DNA from: Thalassococcus_A lentus
Lineage (GTDB): Bacteria; Pseudomonadota; Alphaproteobacteria; Rhodobacterales; Rhodobacteraceae
Assembly: GCF_028023555.1 (NCBI RefSeq)
Contig: NZ_JAQIOY010000009.1
Span: 1-64,000, forward strand
Reading direction: 5' to 3'
DNA length: 64,000 nucleotides
Part shown: one piece after another, positions 25,477 to 34,316 of the stretch
How the letters are laid out: every line of letters begins with the position of its first letter
Position numbering within the stretch: the first letter of the stretch is position 1
Notes under the pieces: model-generated
What the model was told of the DNA's origin: nothing
The model's input: only the letters and a program-made list of their open reading frames with translations
The model's database searches: none
Translations under genes and position numbers: made by a program

Positions 25477-27006
25477 ATGACAAACTCTGTCCCTATCATT
25501 GCCGCCAAAGCCCCGGCCAAAGTCACACTGGAAGAAGGCAAAGACTATTTCTGGTGTCGCTGCGGACGTTCCAAAAATCAGCCTTTTTGCGATGGCAGCC
25601 ATGCCGGAACAGGCATTGAGCCACTCAAATTCACGGCTGAAAAAGACGGTGATGCCGCGCTTTGCCAGTGCAAATCGACAGCCAACGGTCCGTTTTGTGA
25701 TGGCTCACACGCCCGTTTGGGAACACTTGAGGTCGGCGATGAAGCCCCCGCAGCGAAATCGGATGTGCCGACTGCAACCCCCACCCCCGAAGAACCAACA
25801 GTTGCCCGCATCCACGCGCTTGCCAAGGATGGGCTCAGCAAGCTGGGCCACCACGGCGAGATGGGGGCCATGGGCGTCCCTCGTAAAGATCTGCCCCATT
25901 GGGACGACATCCAGGTTTTGCCAGCGCAAATGGCGCGCAAACCCCTGCTCGACGATGCCGCGGTTGCGACCTCCGTCACGATCGGGCCACGGGCAGCCAA
26001 GCCACTGCAACTCGATATCCCGCTTTTTGTAACTGACATGAGCTATGGCGCCCTTTCGGAAGAAGCCAAGACAGCACTGGCCCGCGGCGCGCAGATGGCG
26101 GGCACGGGGATCTGCTCAGGTGAAGGTGGTATGCTCCCCGAGGAACAGGCCGAGAATAACCGCTATTTCTATGAGCTTGCCTCAGCGCAATTTGGCTGGG
26201 ATCTGGATCACGTAACCAAGGTTCAGGCCTTTCACTTCAAAGGTGGCCAAGGCGCAAAGACCGGCACCGGCGGCCACCTGCCCGGTGACAAAGTACAAGG
26301 CAAGATCGCCGAGGTACGCGGATTGAACCCGGGCGAGTCGGCGATATCCCCTGCCACGTTCCCTGAACTGCACACACCGGCCGACTTCAAAAGGATTGCC
26401 GATGCGGTGCGCGAACGGTCCGGCGGAATCCCGATCGGCTTCAAGCTTTCGGCCAACCATATCGAAGACGATATCGATTTCGCGCTCGAAGCCAGCGCCG
26501 ATTACATCATCCTGGATGGTCGCGGCGGCGGCACCGGGGCCGCACCCTTGATTTTCCGCGATCACATCTCGGTGCCTACGATCCCGGCCCTGGCGCGGGC
26601 ACGCAAACACCTCGACGCCAAAACCGGGCGCGAAGTGACATTGGTAATCACTGGCGGCCTGCGTGTTGCCGAAGATTTCGCCAAGGCCATGGCTCTGGGC
26701 GCCGATGCCGTGGCGGTCAGCAATTCGGCCATGCAGGCAGTGGGCTGTATCGCAGCACGGATGTGCAACTCCAACAATTGCCCTGTCGGGGTGGCCACGC
26801 AAAAACCAGAGCTGCGCAAACGTCTGGATGTCCAAGTCGGCGCTGAGAAACTGGCACGTTACTTTGGGGCAAGCGTGGAGCTGATGCAGGTGCTGGCGCG
26901 CGCCTGCGGCCATGACAGCCTGTCAGGCATGACGCAGCGCGACATCACCACATGGAAACGCGAACTCGCCGATCTCAGCGGCATTCGCTTTGCCGGGGTT
27001 TCCTGA
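25477..27006 (+). CDS. CDGSH iron-sulfur domains fused to a glutamate synthase-like FMN domain
   Basis: 509 residues. Two N-terminal CDGSH 2Fe-2S modules (Cys27, Cys29, Cys38, His42; and Cys63, Cys65, Cys74, His78) are joined by a Pro/Ala linker to a GltB-type alpha-beta barrel. The barrel carries the FMN/glutamate synthase elements SAISPATFPE, DGRGGGTGAAP and the 3Fe-4S-type cysteines CNSNNCPVGVAT. There is no glutaminase domain. The chain looks like a redox enzyme in which CDGSH clusters pass electrons to FMN. The donor and true substrate are unknown. ATG 25477 was chosen because the upstream extension is low-complexity. Confidence 0.87.
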   Translation: MTNSVPIIAAKAPAKVTLEEGKDYFWCRCGRSKNQPFCDGSHAGTGIEPLKFTAEKDGDAALCQCKSTANGPFCDGSHARLGTLEVGDEAPAAKSDVPTATPTPEEPTVARIHALAKDGLSKLGHHGEMGAMGVPRKDLPHWDDIQVLPAQMARKPLLDDAAVATSVTIGPRAAKPLQLDIPLFVTDMSYGALSEEAKTALARGAQMAGTGICSGEGGMLPEEQAENNRYFYELASAQFGWDLDHVTKVQAFHFKGGQGAKTGTGGHLPGDKVQGKIAEVRGLNPGESAISPATFPELHTPADFKRIADAVRERSGGIPIGFKLSANHIEDDIDFALEASADYIILDGRGGGTGAAPLIFRDHISVPTIPALARARKHLDAKTGREVTLVITGGLRVAEDFAKAMALGADAVAVSNSAMQAVGCIAARMCNSNNCPVGVATQKPELRKRLDVQVGAEKLARYFGASVELMQVLARACGHDSLSGMTQRDITTWKRELADLSGIRFAGVS

Positions 27007-27035
27007 GCGCCCGACTGCTGACACAGCAAGCATAA

Positions 27036-27059
27036 CCCCAAGGCGCCCGCGCCTTGGGG
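27036..27059 (+). terminator. Strong hairpin after the CDGSH-GltB gene
   Basis: CCCCAAGGCGC and GCGCCTTGGGG form an 11-bp perfect stem with a two-base loop, 30 bases after the stop codon. No T-run follows, so termination would need Rho, or the structure may protect the 3' end. Confidence 0.55.
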
Positions 27060-27128
27060 AACACGGCACGGTTTGGTCGCGCTTTGACACCTTGACCAAA
27101 CCCGGTTTCCGCCGCATATCCCAACCTC

Positions 27129-28949
27129 ATGAGCACACCTCTTTCGCAGATCCGCAATTTCTCGATCGTCGCGCATATCGACCACGGGAAATCCACCCTC
27201 GCTGACCGGCTGATCCAGCTGACCAATACCGTTGCCGAACGGGATATGAAGGCGCAGTTGCTGGACGCGATGGATATCGAACGCGAACGCGGTATCACCA
27301 TCAAGGCGAACACAGTCCGTATCGACTACACCGCCAAGGATGGACTGCACTATGTGCTGAACCTGATCGACACACCCGGGCACGTGGACTTTGCCTATGA
27401 GGTCTCCCGCTCCATGCGTGCGGTCGAAGGATCTTTGCTGGTTGTGGACGCGACGCAGGGCGTAGAAGCGCAGACCCTTGCCAATGTCTATACGGCCATC
27501 GACGCGGACCACGAAATCGTACCCGTCCTAAACAAGATCGACCTGCCGGCAGCAGAACCGGATCGGGTCAAGGAACAGATCGAAGATGTGATTGGCATCG
27601 AGGCGCACGACGCCATTGAGATCAGCGCCAAAACAGGCCTCGGTATCCCAGATGTGCTCGAAGCCATTGTCACCCGCCTGCCCTCTCCCGAGGGCGGTGA
27701 TCCCGATGCGCCGCTCAAGGCGATGCTTGTGGACAGCTGGTACGACCCCTATCTCGGCGTCGTTGTTCTGATCCGCGTGATGGATGGCACCATCCGCAAG
27801 GGCGACCAGATCAAGATGATGCAAACGGGTGCCAAATATGGCGTCGACAAACTGGGTGTGTTCCGCCCGGCCATGGAAGACGTCAAATCACTCGGCCCCG
27901 GCGAGATCGGCTTTTTCACCGGTTCGATCAAACAGGTTCGCGACACCAAGGTCGGCGACACCATCACCACCGAAAAGAAAGGCTGTGAAGACCCGCTTCC
28001 GGGCTTCAAACCTTCGGTGCCGGTCGTGTTCTGTGGTCTGTTCCCCGTCGACAGCTCGGAATTCGAAGACCTGCGCGATGCGATTGAAAAGCTGGCCCTG
28101 AACGATGCGTCCTTCAGCTATGAGATGGAAACCTCGGCCGCGCTTGGATTTGGCTTCCGCTGCGGATTCCTTGGTCTGCTGCATCTTGAGGTGATCCGCG
28201 ATCGGATCGAACGTGAATACGGTATTGAGCTGATCACAACCGCGCCGTCGGTGGTGTATCATGTCTACATGAAAGCCAAGGATGGCGCCGATCTGGAATT
28301 GATCGAGTTGCACAACCCCGCCGATATGCCGGACCCATCCAAGGTCGATCACATCGAAGAACCACGGATCAAGGCAACCATCCTTGTTCCCGACGAATAC
28401 CTCGGCGATGTGCTGAAACTTTGCCAGGACCGCCGCGGCATCCAGCTTGACCTGACCTATGCAGGTCCGCGGGCCATGGTGGTTTATGATCTGCCCTTGA
28501 ACGAAGTCGTTTTTGACTTCTACGACCGTCTGAAATCGGTGACCAAGGGATACGCCTCCTTTGACTACCAGATGGAAGGCTACCGCGAAGACAATCTCGT
28601 CAAGATGCAAGTGTTGGTCAACGACGAGCCGGTTGATGCGCTGTCGATGATGGTCCACCGCGACCGTGCAGAACAGCGCGGACGGGCGATGTGCGAAAAA
28701 CTCAAGGACCTGATCCCACGCCACATGTTCAAGATCCCGATTCAGGCCGCCATCGGCGGCAAGGTGATCGCACGCGAGACCCTTTCGGCTTTGCGCAAGG
28801 ACGTAACGGCCAAGTGCTACGGCGGCGACGCGACACGAAAGAAGAAGCTTCTGGAAAAGCAGAAAGCCGGTAAGAAGAAAATGCGCCAGTTCGGGAAAGT
28901 CGACATCCCGCAAGAGGCGTTTATTTCAGCGCTGAAGATGGACAGCTGA
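27129..28949 (+). CDS. lepA: Elongation factor 4 (LepA)
   Basis: 606 residues, standard LepA length. The GTPase motifs AHIDHGKST, DTPGHVDF and LNKID are present. The LepA-specific C-terminal domain ends with YGGDATRKKKLLEKQKAGKK and IPQEAFISAL. It acts on the ribosome and remodels stalled or mis-translocated elongation complexes. Usual leader-peptidase partner genes are not next to it; an AT-rich region with IS debris follows. Confidence 0.97.
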   Translation: MSTPLSQIRNFSIVAHIDHGKSTLADRLIQLTNTVAERDMKAQLLDAMDIERERGITIKANTVRIDYTAKDGLHYVLNLIDTPGHVDFAYEVSRSMRAVEGSLLVVDATQGVEAQTLANVYTAIDADHEIVPVLNKIDLPAAEPDRVKEQIEDVIGIEAHDAIEISAKTGLGIPDVLEAIVTRLPSPEGGDPDAPLKAMLVDSWYDPYLGVVVLIRVMDGTIRKGDQIKMMQTGAKYGVDKLGVFRPAMEDVKSLGPGEIGFFTGSIKQVRDTKVGDTITTEKKGCEDPLPGFKPSVPVVFCGLFPVDSSEFEDLRDAIEKLALNDASFSYEMETSAALGFGFRCGFLGLLHLEVIRDRIEREYGIELITTAPSVVYHVYMKAKDGADLELIELHNPADMPDPSKVDHIEEPRIKATILVPDEYLGDVLKLCQDRRGIQLDLTYAGPRAMVVYDLPLNEVVFDFYDRLKSVTKGYASFDYQMEGYREDNLVKMQVLVNDEPVDALSMMVHRDRAEQRGRAMCEKLKDLIPRHMFKIPIQAAIGGKVIARETLSALRKDVTAKCYGGDATRKKKLLEKQKAGKKKMRQFGKVDIPQEAFISALKMDS

Positions 28950-29107
28950 AAGCTTTTCAATTGGAAGCCCCGTAAGCGGATTCTACGAAACAGGTTCCGC
29001 GGGTTCATTCGGGTTGTGAACCAAACTGCTATGCCGAAATCTATGGGTCGCTGTCCTAGATTCGGAGGGTAGAAACGTAAAAATCAACTCAGGGCAGCTG
29101 GGCCGGG

Positions 29108-29123
29108 GAATACCGGTGTATTC
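29108..29123. repeat. Perfect 16-base palindrome in the lepA downstream region
   Basis: GAATAC-CGGT-GTATTC reads the same on both strands. It lies in the 250-base non-coding stretch between lepA and the small AT-rich gene, and could be an operator or an insertion-related end. Nothing else is recognisable in 28950-29197. Confidence 0.4.
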
Positions 29124-29197
29124 TCACACCTCCGTTTGTGCGGTGATACCCGACGCCGTATAGTCCCGTGCAACGTGATAAATGCGAAGGTGCGGAA

Positions 29198-29398
29198 GTG
29201 TTTGAAGGAATTTTACAGTATTTGCGTTTTGTTGTCGGAGTTCAAAGGCGCTTTCTCAAATTCTGGTTGCTGTTGGTTCCTATATTTTTTGGCGCCTTTC
29301 TTTTGATGGCTACAGTATTGTATTTTCAGGACAATTTATCCTACCAAACCTACGATTCTAACGGAAATCTTATTGGCGAAGGAAATTTCAAGAAATGA
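29198..29398 (+). CDS. Small single-span membrane protein of unknown origin
   Basis: 66 residues if GTG 29198 (GAAGG seven bases upstream) is used; an in-frame GTG at 29168 adds ten residues. It has one strong hydrophobic helix (FWLLLVPIFFGAFLLMATVL) and a short polar C-terminal tail. Codon use is markedly AT-rich relative to all neighbours, which fits foreign DNA beside an IS remnant. I recognise no family, and it could be a spurious frame. Confidence 0.4.
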   Translation: MFEGILQYLRFVVGVQRRFLKFWLLLVPIFFGAFLLMATVLYFQDNLSYQTYDSNGNLIGEGNFKK

Positions 29399-29399
29399 A

Positions 29400-29690
29400 C
29401 GAAGCGGTTTGCCCGGCTGACATGAGGTCAGGGCCCATGGCCAAAAGGCGACCGTTGCTAAGAGTTTGATAGCTACCAGGAAGAGCTTTCGTATCAGGGT
29501 AGCCAAGAACCGCCAATCCTTGAGCTTGCCGAACATGATCTCAGTGCGATTGCGTCGTCAATTTCGGCGCTTGTCGTGTTTCGCAGGCTTTTTGCGCAGC
29601 TTTCGATCAAGGATGCATGCGCGTTTCCTTTTGCCTTTCAAATCTTCTCGGAACCACTCGGCGTTATAGCCAAATTCCTCTAGGGTAAGG
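29400..29690 (-). pseudogene. IS5-family transposase, C-terminal remnant
   Basis: Reading leftward from 29690, the frame gives LEEFGYNAEWFREDLKGKRK, then RKLRKKPAKHDKRR, an in-frame TGA (29558-29560), then RRNRTEIMFGKLKDWRFLAT and LLATVAFW. This is the C-terminal part of an IS5-type DDE transposase, including the RRNRxExMFGxLKDWR region with the catalytic Glu. The N-terminal half is absent and the stop breaks the rest, so it is dead. Terminal inverted repeats were not identified. Confidence 0.75.
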
Positions 29691-29805
29691 ACCCATTGAT
29701 TTCAGCACTCTGTTGGAAAAGCACCACAAAACCTTGCTCCAGATCAAAGATTAACACATTCCAACCTCCTAATGTCTGCGCGACTCATACAAACAGGAGG
29801 CATCC

Positions 29806-29982
29806 ATGCTGCCGCTTTTTCTTCTCGTTCATATCTTTGTCGGATCGACCATCGCCGGCTCTGCGGTGATCGCGGCTCTGACGCTCGGGTATGATACGTT
29901 AGCCCCAATCATCATCGCGGCAGCACTGGGGTTTGTGATCAGCTTTCCGGCGTCTTGGCTCGTGGCAAAACAGATCGCCTGA
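29806..29982 (+). CDS. Small two-helix membrane protein (58 aa)
   Basis: ATG 29806 follows a near-perfect AGGAGG (29795-29800). The 58 residues are two transmembrane helices (LPLFLLVHIFVGSTIAG and APIIIAAALGFVISFPASWL) joined by a short polar turn, ending VAKQIA. GC and codon use match the chromosome, so it lies outside the IS-derived island. Function unknown. It converges on the pseudouridine synthase gene with a three-base gap. Confidence 0.78.
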   Translation: MLPLFLLVHIFVGSTIAGSAVIAALTLGYDTLAPIIIAAALGFVISFPASWLVAKQIA

Positions 29983-29985
29983 AGA

Positions 29986-30633
29986 TCAGAACGGCGGCTT
30001 GGCGCGAAAACGCATGCCGCGCCCGTTTTCCGGGTGGTTCACACGCAGCTCTTCAGCGTGCAGCATCATGCGTGGGTAATGCGCGGCTGTTTCAGGCGCA
30101 TAGAACGGATCTCCGAGGATCGGGTGGCCCAGCGCCAGCATATGCACCCGCAACTGATGACTGCGGCCAGTCTGTGGAAACAGCCGGACCCGCGTTTCTT
30201 CGTCCGAGCTGCGGACAACCTTCCAATCGGTGATCGAAGGCTTGCCTGTCTCATGGCACACCATCTGGCGTGGGCGGTTTGGCCAGTCTACGATCAGTGG
30301 CAGGTCTACCGTGCCGGTCTTTGGCTCCAGCCGTCCGGCCACGCGCGCCAGATAGGTTTTCTTGACCTTGCGCGCCTCGAACTGTTGTCCCAACTGCTTT
30401 TGCGCATGCGCGGTTAGTGCAAAGATCATGACCCCAGATGTGTCCCGGTCCAACCGGTGGACCAGCCGGGCCGTCGGGAAAGCCTGCTCAAGGCGCGTCA
30501 AAAGGCAATCCGCCAGATCCTCGCCTTTGCCGGGAACCGACAACAACCCGGCGGGCTTATCGACCACCAACAGGTCACTGTCTTCGTGCAAAACGGGGAT
30601 GTCGCCTTTGGGCGGATTGTAGGCATCGCTCAT
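29986..30633 (-). CDS. RluA-family pseudouridine synthase
   Basis: 215 residues with the RluA active-site motif HRLDRDTSG (catalytic Asp) and downstream GRSHQLRVHMLALGHPILGD. It isomerises uridine in rRNA and/or tRNA. The length and absence of an S4 domain fit the RluA/TruC-type short members. The exact target base cannot be set from sequence. Confidence 0.92.
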   Translation of the reverse strand: MSDAYNPPKGDIPVLHEDSDLLVVDKPAGLLSVPGKGEDLADCLLTRLEQAFPTARLVHRLDRDTSGVMIFALTAHAQKQLGQQFEARKVKKTYLARVAGRLEPKTGTVDLPLIVDWPNRPRQMVCHETGKPSITDWKVVRSSDEETRVRLFPQTGRSHQLRVHMLALGHPILGDPFYAPETAAHYPRMMLHAEELRVNHPENGRGMRFRAKPPF

Positions 30634-30758
30634 CCGGTTGCTTTGTCACTTGCCCGTGCAAAAAGCAACCCGCGCCCCAAAGCCTGTCTGCCTGCGATGG
30701 TCCGAATGTCTCTTGGTTGGCTGGAGGGCACCCCCCCAGCCATGACAGGCCCCATAGA

Positions 30759-33200
30759 TCAGACCTTCACGCGATCCGACTTGGGGTCGTACAGCGGCTT
30801 CAACGAAGCCTCGGCAGAAACCTTTGTGCCGGCGACGTCGATTTCATAGGCAGAGGCCAGAACCTGTTCAACACTTTCGCCTGCGCAGGGCACATAGCCC
30901 AGCCCCACGGCCCCGCCCAAATGGTGCCCGTAAGCACCCGAGCTAAGATACCCGACAATCTCACCGTCCCGCAGGATCGGCTCATTGTGATAGAGCAGCG
31001 GCTCGGGGTCATTCAGCAGGAATTGCACCATACGGGTCTGCAAACCGGTTTCCCGCTTCTTCAAGACCGCATCGCGGCCAATGAAATCCGGTTTGGCCGT
31101 TTTGACCGCAAAGCCAAGTCCGGCCTCGAGAACATGGTCTTCGCAAGTGATATCATGACCGAAATGCCGAAAGCCCTTTTCGATCCGGCATGTGTCCATC
31201 ATGTGCATTCCGCAAAGCTTCAGCCCAAAGCTGGCGCCCGCCTCGTGCAGCACCTCGAAGACATGCGCGGCCATGTCGGCACTGACATAGATTTCCCAAC
31301 CCAGCTCTCCAACATAGGACACCCGGTGCACACGTGCTTGCGCCATGCCGATTTCGACGACCTGCGCCGTGCCAAAGGGATTGGCGGCGTTGGAGAAATC
31401 GGCAGGCGAGACCGCCTGCAACACATCCCGTGCGCGCGGCCCCATGACAGCCAGGACGCCTTCGGACGCCGTTACATCCGTGATGATAACCATCCGGTCG
31501 CCAAGATGGCGGCGCATCCAGGTTTCATCGGCCAGTCGCGTGGCGGCCGGCGTGACGACCAGATAGGCCAGCTCTGACAAGCGCGTCACGGTGACATCCG
31601 CCTCGATGCCGCCCGATGTATTCAGGAACTGCGTGTATACGATCTTACCGACCGGAACTGACAGATCCGCCCCGCAAATATGGTTCAAAAACGCCTCGGC
31701 ATCGGGGCCTTCGACCCGGAGTTTCCCAAACGAAGACATGTCGTACATGCCCACGTCATTTCGGATCGCGTGGTGCTCCTGCGCGACATTTTCAAAGAAG
31801 TTCTGCCGCTGCCAGCTGTATTGGTATTCCGCATCCTGACCTGCGTTCGCAAACCAGTTTGCCCGCTCCCAGCCTGCGAGTTCACCAAAGACCGCGCCAT
31901 TTTGCGCCAGATGTGTATGGAACGGCGTACGCCGGACCCCGCGCGCCGTGGCCTTTTGCCGATACGGGAAGTGATCCGCGTAGAGCAGCCCCAGTGTTTC
32001 GGTACTGCGGTCCATCAGGTAGGACTTGTTGGACTGGAAAGGCTGCATGCGCGCGATATCCACATCACCCAGATCAAACGGGCGCGCGCCATCTTCCATC
32101 CACTGCGCCAGCGCCATACCCGCACCACCTGCGGATTGGATACCAACCGAATTGAACCCGGCCGCGACCCAGACGTTATCCATCTCAGGGCACTGGCCCA
32201 AATGGTAGGCATCGTCCGGCGTAAAGCTTTCAGGACCATTGAAGAACGTATGAATACCCGCCTCTGCCAACATCGGCATCCGGTTTACGGCGGCCTCGAG
32301 TATTGGCTCAAAATGATCAAAGTCCTCGGGCAACTGATCAAACTCGAAGTCACCCGGAATAGGCCCCCAGGGTTTCGAGACCGGCTCGAAAGCGCCAAGC
32401 ATGATCTTGCCTGCATCTTCCTTGTAGTAGGCGCATTCATCCGGCACGCGCAGGACCGGCAATTGTTCCAGCCCTGCAATCGGCTCGGAGACAATGTAGA
32501 AATGCTCACAGGCCTGAAGCGGCACTGACGTGCCGAGCATTGCTCCCACATCCCGGCCCCACATTCCGGCGCAATTTATCACGGCCTCGCAGGCTATGCT
32601 GCCTTGCTCGCCGTTGGCCGATTGGTAGTTCACCGCAGTGATGCGCCGCCCTGTGCGCTGGACACCTGTCACGGCGGTGTATTCCGCCACCACCGCGCCT
32701 TTCTGGCGCGCGCCTTTGGCCAGAGCCCGCGCAATATTGCCCGGATCGCCCTGACCATCCTTTGGTAAGTAAACACCGCCGATTACATCGTCGATGTTCA
32801 AGTGCGGGTACTTCGCGCTGATCTCATCACGGCCAATCTCATCGATCTCGACCCCGAAAGCACGCGCCATCGCCGCCGAGCGCCGCAACTCTTCATCTCT
32901 CTCTTCGGTCAGGGCAACGGTGATCGAGCCGACCCGCTTGAACCCTGTGGCCATTCCCGTTTCTTCTTCGAGCTGGCCATAGAGCTCCTGGCTGTATTTC
33001 GCGAGCTTGGTCATGTTGGCCGTAGCCCGCAGTTGTGCGATCAGCCCTGCCGCATGCCATGTCGTTCCGGACGTCAGCTGTTTGCGTTCCAGAAGAACGA
33101 CATCCTTCCAACCCAATTTGGTCAGATGATACGCAACAGAACAGCCAATGACGCCACCTCCAATGATAACGGCGCGGGCTTTGGTCGGCAGATTGGTCAT
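30759..33200 (-). CDS. FAD-GcvT dehydrogenase (dimethylglycine/sarcosine dehydrogenase-like), copy 2
   Basis: 813 residues. The N-terminal DAO-type FAD domain has the Rossmann motif IIGGGVIGCS and SGTTWHAAG, where His49 aligns with the residue that carries covalent FAD in dimethylglycine dehydrogenases. The C-terminal half is a GcvT-like tetrahydrofolate-binding aminomethyltransferase domain. Such enzymes oxidatively remove an N-methyl group, passing it to tetrahydrofolate or releasing formaldehyde. It is the last gene of the 30.7-39 kb unit, 110 bases (including repeat copy 2) after the homocysteine methyltransferase gene. It differs substantially from the copy at 34317-36788, so a different methylamine substrate is likely. 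Confidence 0.88.
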   Translation of the reverse strand: MTNLPTKARAVIIGGGVIGCSVAYHLTKLGWKDVVLLERKQLTSGTTWHAAGLIAQLRATANMTKLAKYSQELYGQLEEETGMATGFKRVGSITVALTEERDEELRRSAAMARAFGVEIDEIGRDEISAKYPHLNIDDVIGGVYLPKDGQGDPGNIARALAKGARQKGAVVAEYTAVTGVQRTGRRITAVNYQSANGEQGSIACEAVINCAGMWGRDVGAMLGTSVPLQACEHFYIVSEPIAGLEQLPVLRVPDECAYYKEDAGKIMLGAFEPVSKPWGPIPGDFEFDQLPEDFDHFEPILEAAVNRMPMLAEAGIHTFFNGPESFTPDDAYHLGQCPEMDNVWVAAGFNSVGIQSAGGAGMALAQWMEDGARPFDLGDVDIARMQPFQSNKSYLMDRSTETLGLLYADHFPYRQKATARGVRRTPFHTHLAQNGAVFGELAGWERANWFANAGQDAEYQYSWQRQNFFENVAQEHHAIRNDVGMYDMSSFGKLRVEGPDAEAFLNHICGADLSVPVGKIVYTQFLNTSGGIEADVTVTRLSELAYLVVTPAATRLADETWMRRHLGDRMVIITDVTASEGVLAVMGPRARDVLQAVSPADFSNAANPFGTAQVVEIGMAQARVHRVSYVGELGWEIYVSADMAAHVFEVLHEAGASFGLKLCGMHMMDTCRIEKGFRHFGHDITCEDHVLEAGLGFAVKTAKPDFIGRDAVLKKRETGLQTRMVQFLLNDPEPLLYHNEPILRDGEIVGYLSSGAYGHHLGGAVGLGYVPCAGESVEQVLASAYEIDVAGTKVSAEASLKPLYDPKSDRVKV

Positions 33201-33250
33201 TCGCGGTCTCCTTCAAGAGCGAGCTGTTTCGGATTGCTTTGCAATCCGAC

Positions 33251-33304
33251 CGGTTGAGGGGCTCTGCCCCTCAAACACCCCGGGATATTTCAGGCACAAA
33301 GAAA
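33251..33304 (-). repeat. Dispersed intergenic repeat, copy 2
   Basis: 54 bases that differ from copy 3 (39127-39180) at one position. In minus-strand sense it reads TTTCTTTGTGCC, then AAATATCCCGGGG, then a perfect hairpin GAGGGGC-A-GAGCCCCTC region ending CAACCG. It lies between two genes of the demethylation unit, inside the presumed transcript. Confidence 0.9.
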
Positions 33305-33310
33305 CATGGT

Positions 33311-34231
33311 TCAGACGATGGCGTACCCGGATGCGCGCAGCCGGGATGCGATTTCAGCGATATGGGCCGGCCCTGTTTCGCAACAGCCGCCAACAATGGT
33401 TGCCCCCATTTCAACCCAGTTCATGGCATGGTCCGCATAGGTTTGCGGGGTCATATCCTCGCGCGCCTGCAGATCAGCCGCGGTTGTGCCGCCTTCAAGA
33501 AAGTTTTTCGTGATCATCGTGAAGGCATTGCCGTAAGCGCCAATGGGACGTCCGGTTTTTGAAAGGGCATCCAGCGCGGCGGGCATCGCTTCGGGCGCAG
33601 AGCAGTTTGCCAGAACAGCGTCCGCATCTGCCGCGATTATTGCAGCCTCCGAAACCGGCTCACCTGATCGCAAAAAGCTGCCATCCTCGTCATCCACCGT
33701 GAAAGCCAGCCAAACCGGACGATCGGTCTGGCGACCGGCTTCGAGGCAGGCGCGTGCGGCATCAAGCGATGCGATGGTTTCAAAGAGCAAGAGATCCACC
33801 TGCGGCGCCAGAATTTTTGCAACTTCGGCGTAGAGCGGCTTTGCAGCATTAAAACCGGGGTGAATGTCGGATCGGTAGCTGGCGCCAAGCGGCCCAACTG
33901 AGCCTGCAACGCGCGAGCGGTTTTTCACAGACTGGGCTTCGGCCAGTGCCGCGCCGTGCAGCGCCTCGAATTGATGTTCGCGATCCGGCATCTGCTGACC
34001 TTCGGACGCGTAGTGATTGCTGTCGCCGCCGCGCAGCCGGTCTCGGTGAATGGCATAGCTGTTGGTGGTCGCGACCGTCGCACCAGCATCGGCGTAGTCA
34101 CCGTGCACCTCGGCCACCAAACCGGGCATGTCGATCATGACCTGCGTGGACCAAAGCGGTGCCGCGGGTTTGCCGGAACGGCGGATCAGTTCCTGACCCA
34201 TGCCGCCGTCAAGAAGGGTTATCTCGGTCAT
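33311..34231 (-). CDS. Homocysteine S-methyltransferase family protein (BHMT-like)
   Basis: 306 residues with the three zinc-binding cysteines of the family: Cys210 (LANCSAP), Cys283 and Cys284 (GGCCETG). It starts with the LLDGGMGQEL substrate loop. The family moves a methyl group from betaine, S-methylmethionine or related donors to homocysteine or another thiol. Sandwiched between two dimethylglycine dehydrogenase-like genes, betaine-homocysteine methyltransferase is the most sensible reading. It would produce the dimethylglycine that the neighbours use. Confidence 0.88.
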   Translation of the reverse strand: MTEITLLDGGMGQELIRRSGKPAAPLWSTQVMIDMPGLVAEVHGDYADAGATVATTNSYAIHRDRLRGGDSNHYASEGQQMPDREHQFEALHGAALAEAQSVKNRSRVAGSVGPLGASYRSDIHPGFNAAKPLYAEVAKILAPQVDLLLFETIASLDAARACLEAGRQTDRPVWLAFTVDDEDGSFLRSGEPVSEAAIIAADADAVLANCSAPEAMPAALDALSKTGRPIGAYGNAFTMITKNFLEGGTTAADLQAREDMTPQTYADHAMNWVEMGATIVGGCCETGPAHIAEIASRLRASGYAIV

Positions 34232-34316
34232 CTAATATCTCCTGCAACCGGGCGCATACTGCTGCGCCCGGTGCCGCTGATGTCAAATCGCGCAAGGCTT
34301 GTCACGTCGCCCGATC

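Noticed and set aside
27888..28913. 341-codon minus-strand frame
   Set aside because: Shadow of lepA, a highly conserved gene in the other orientation.
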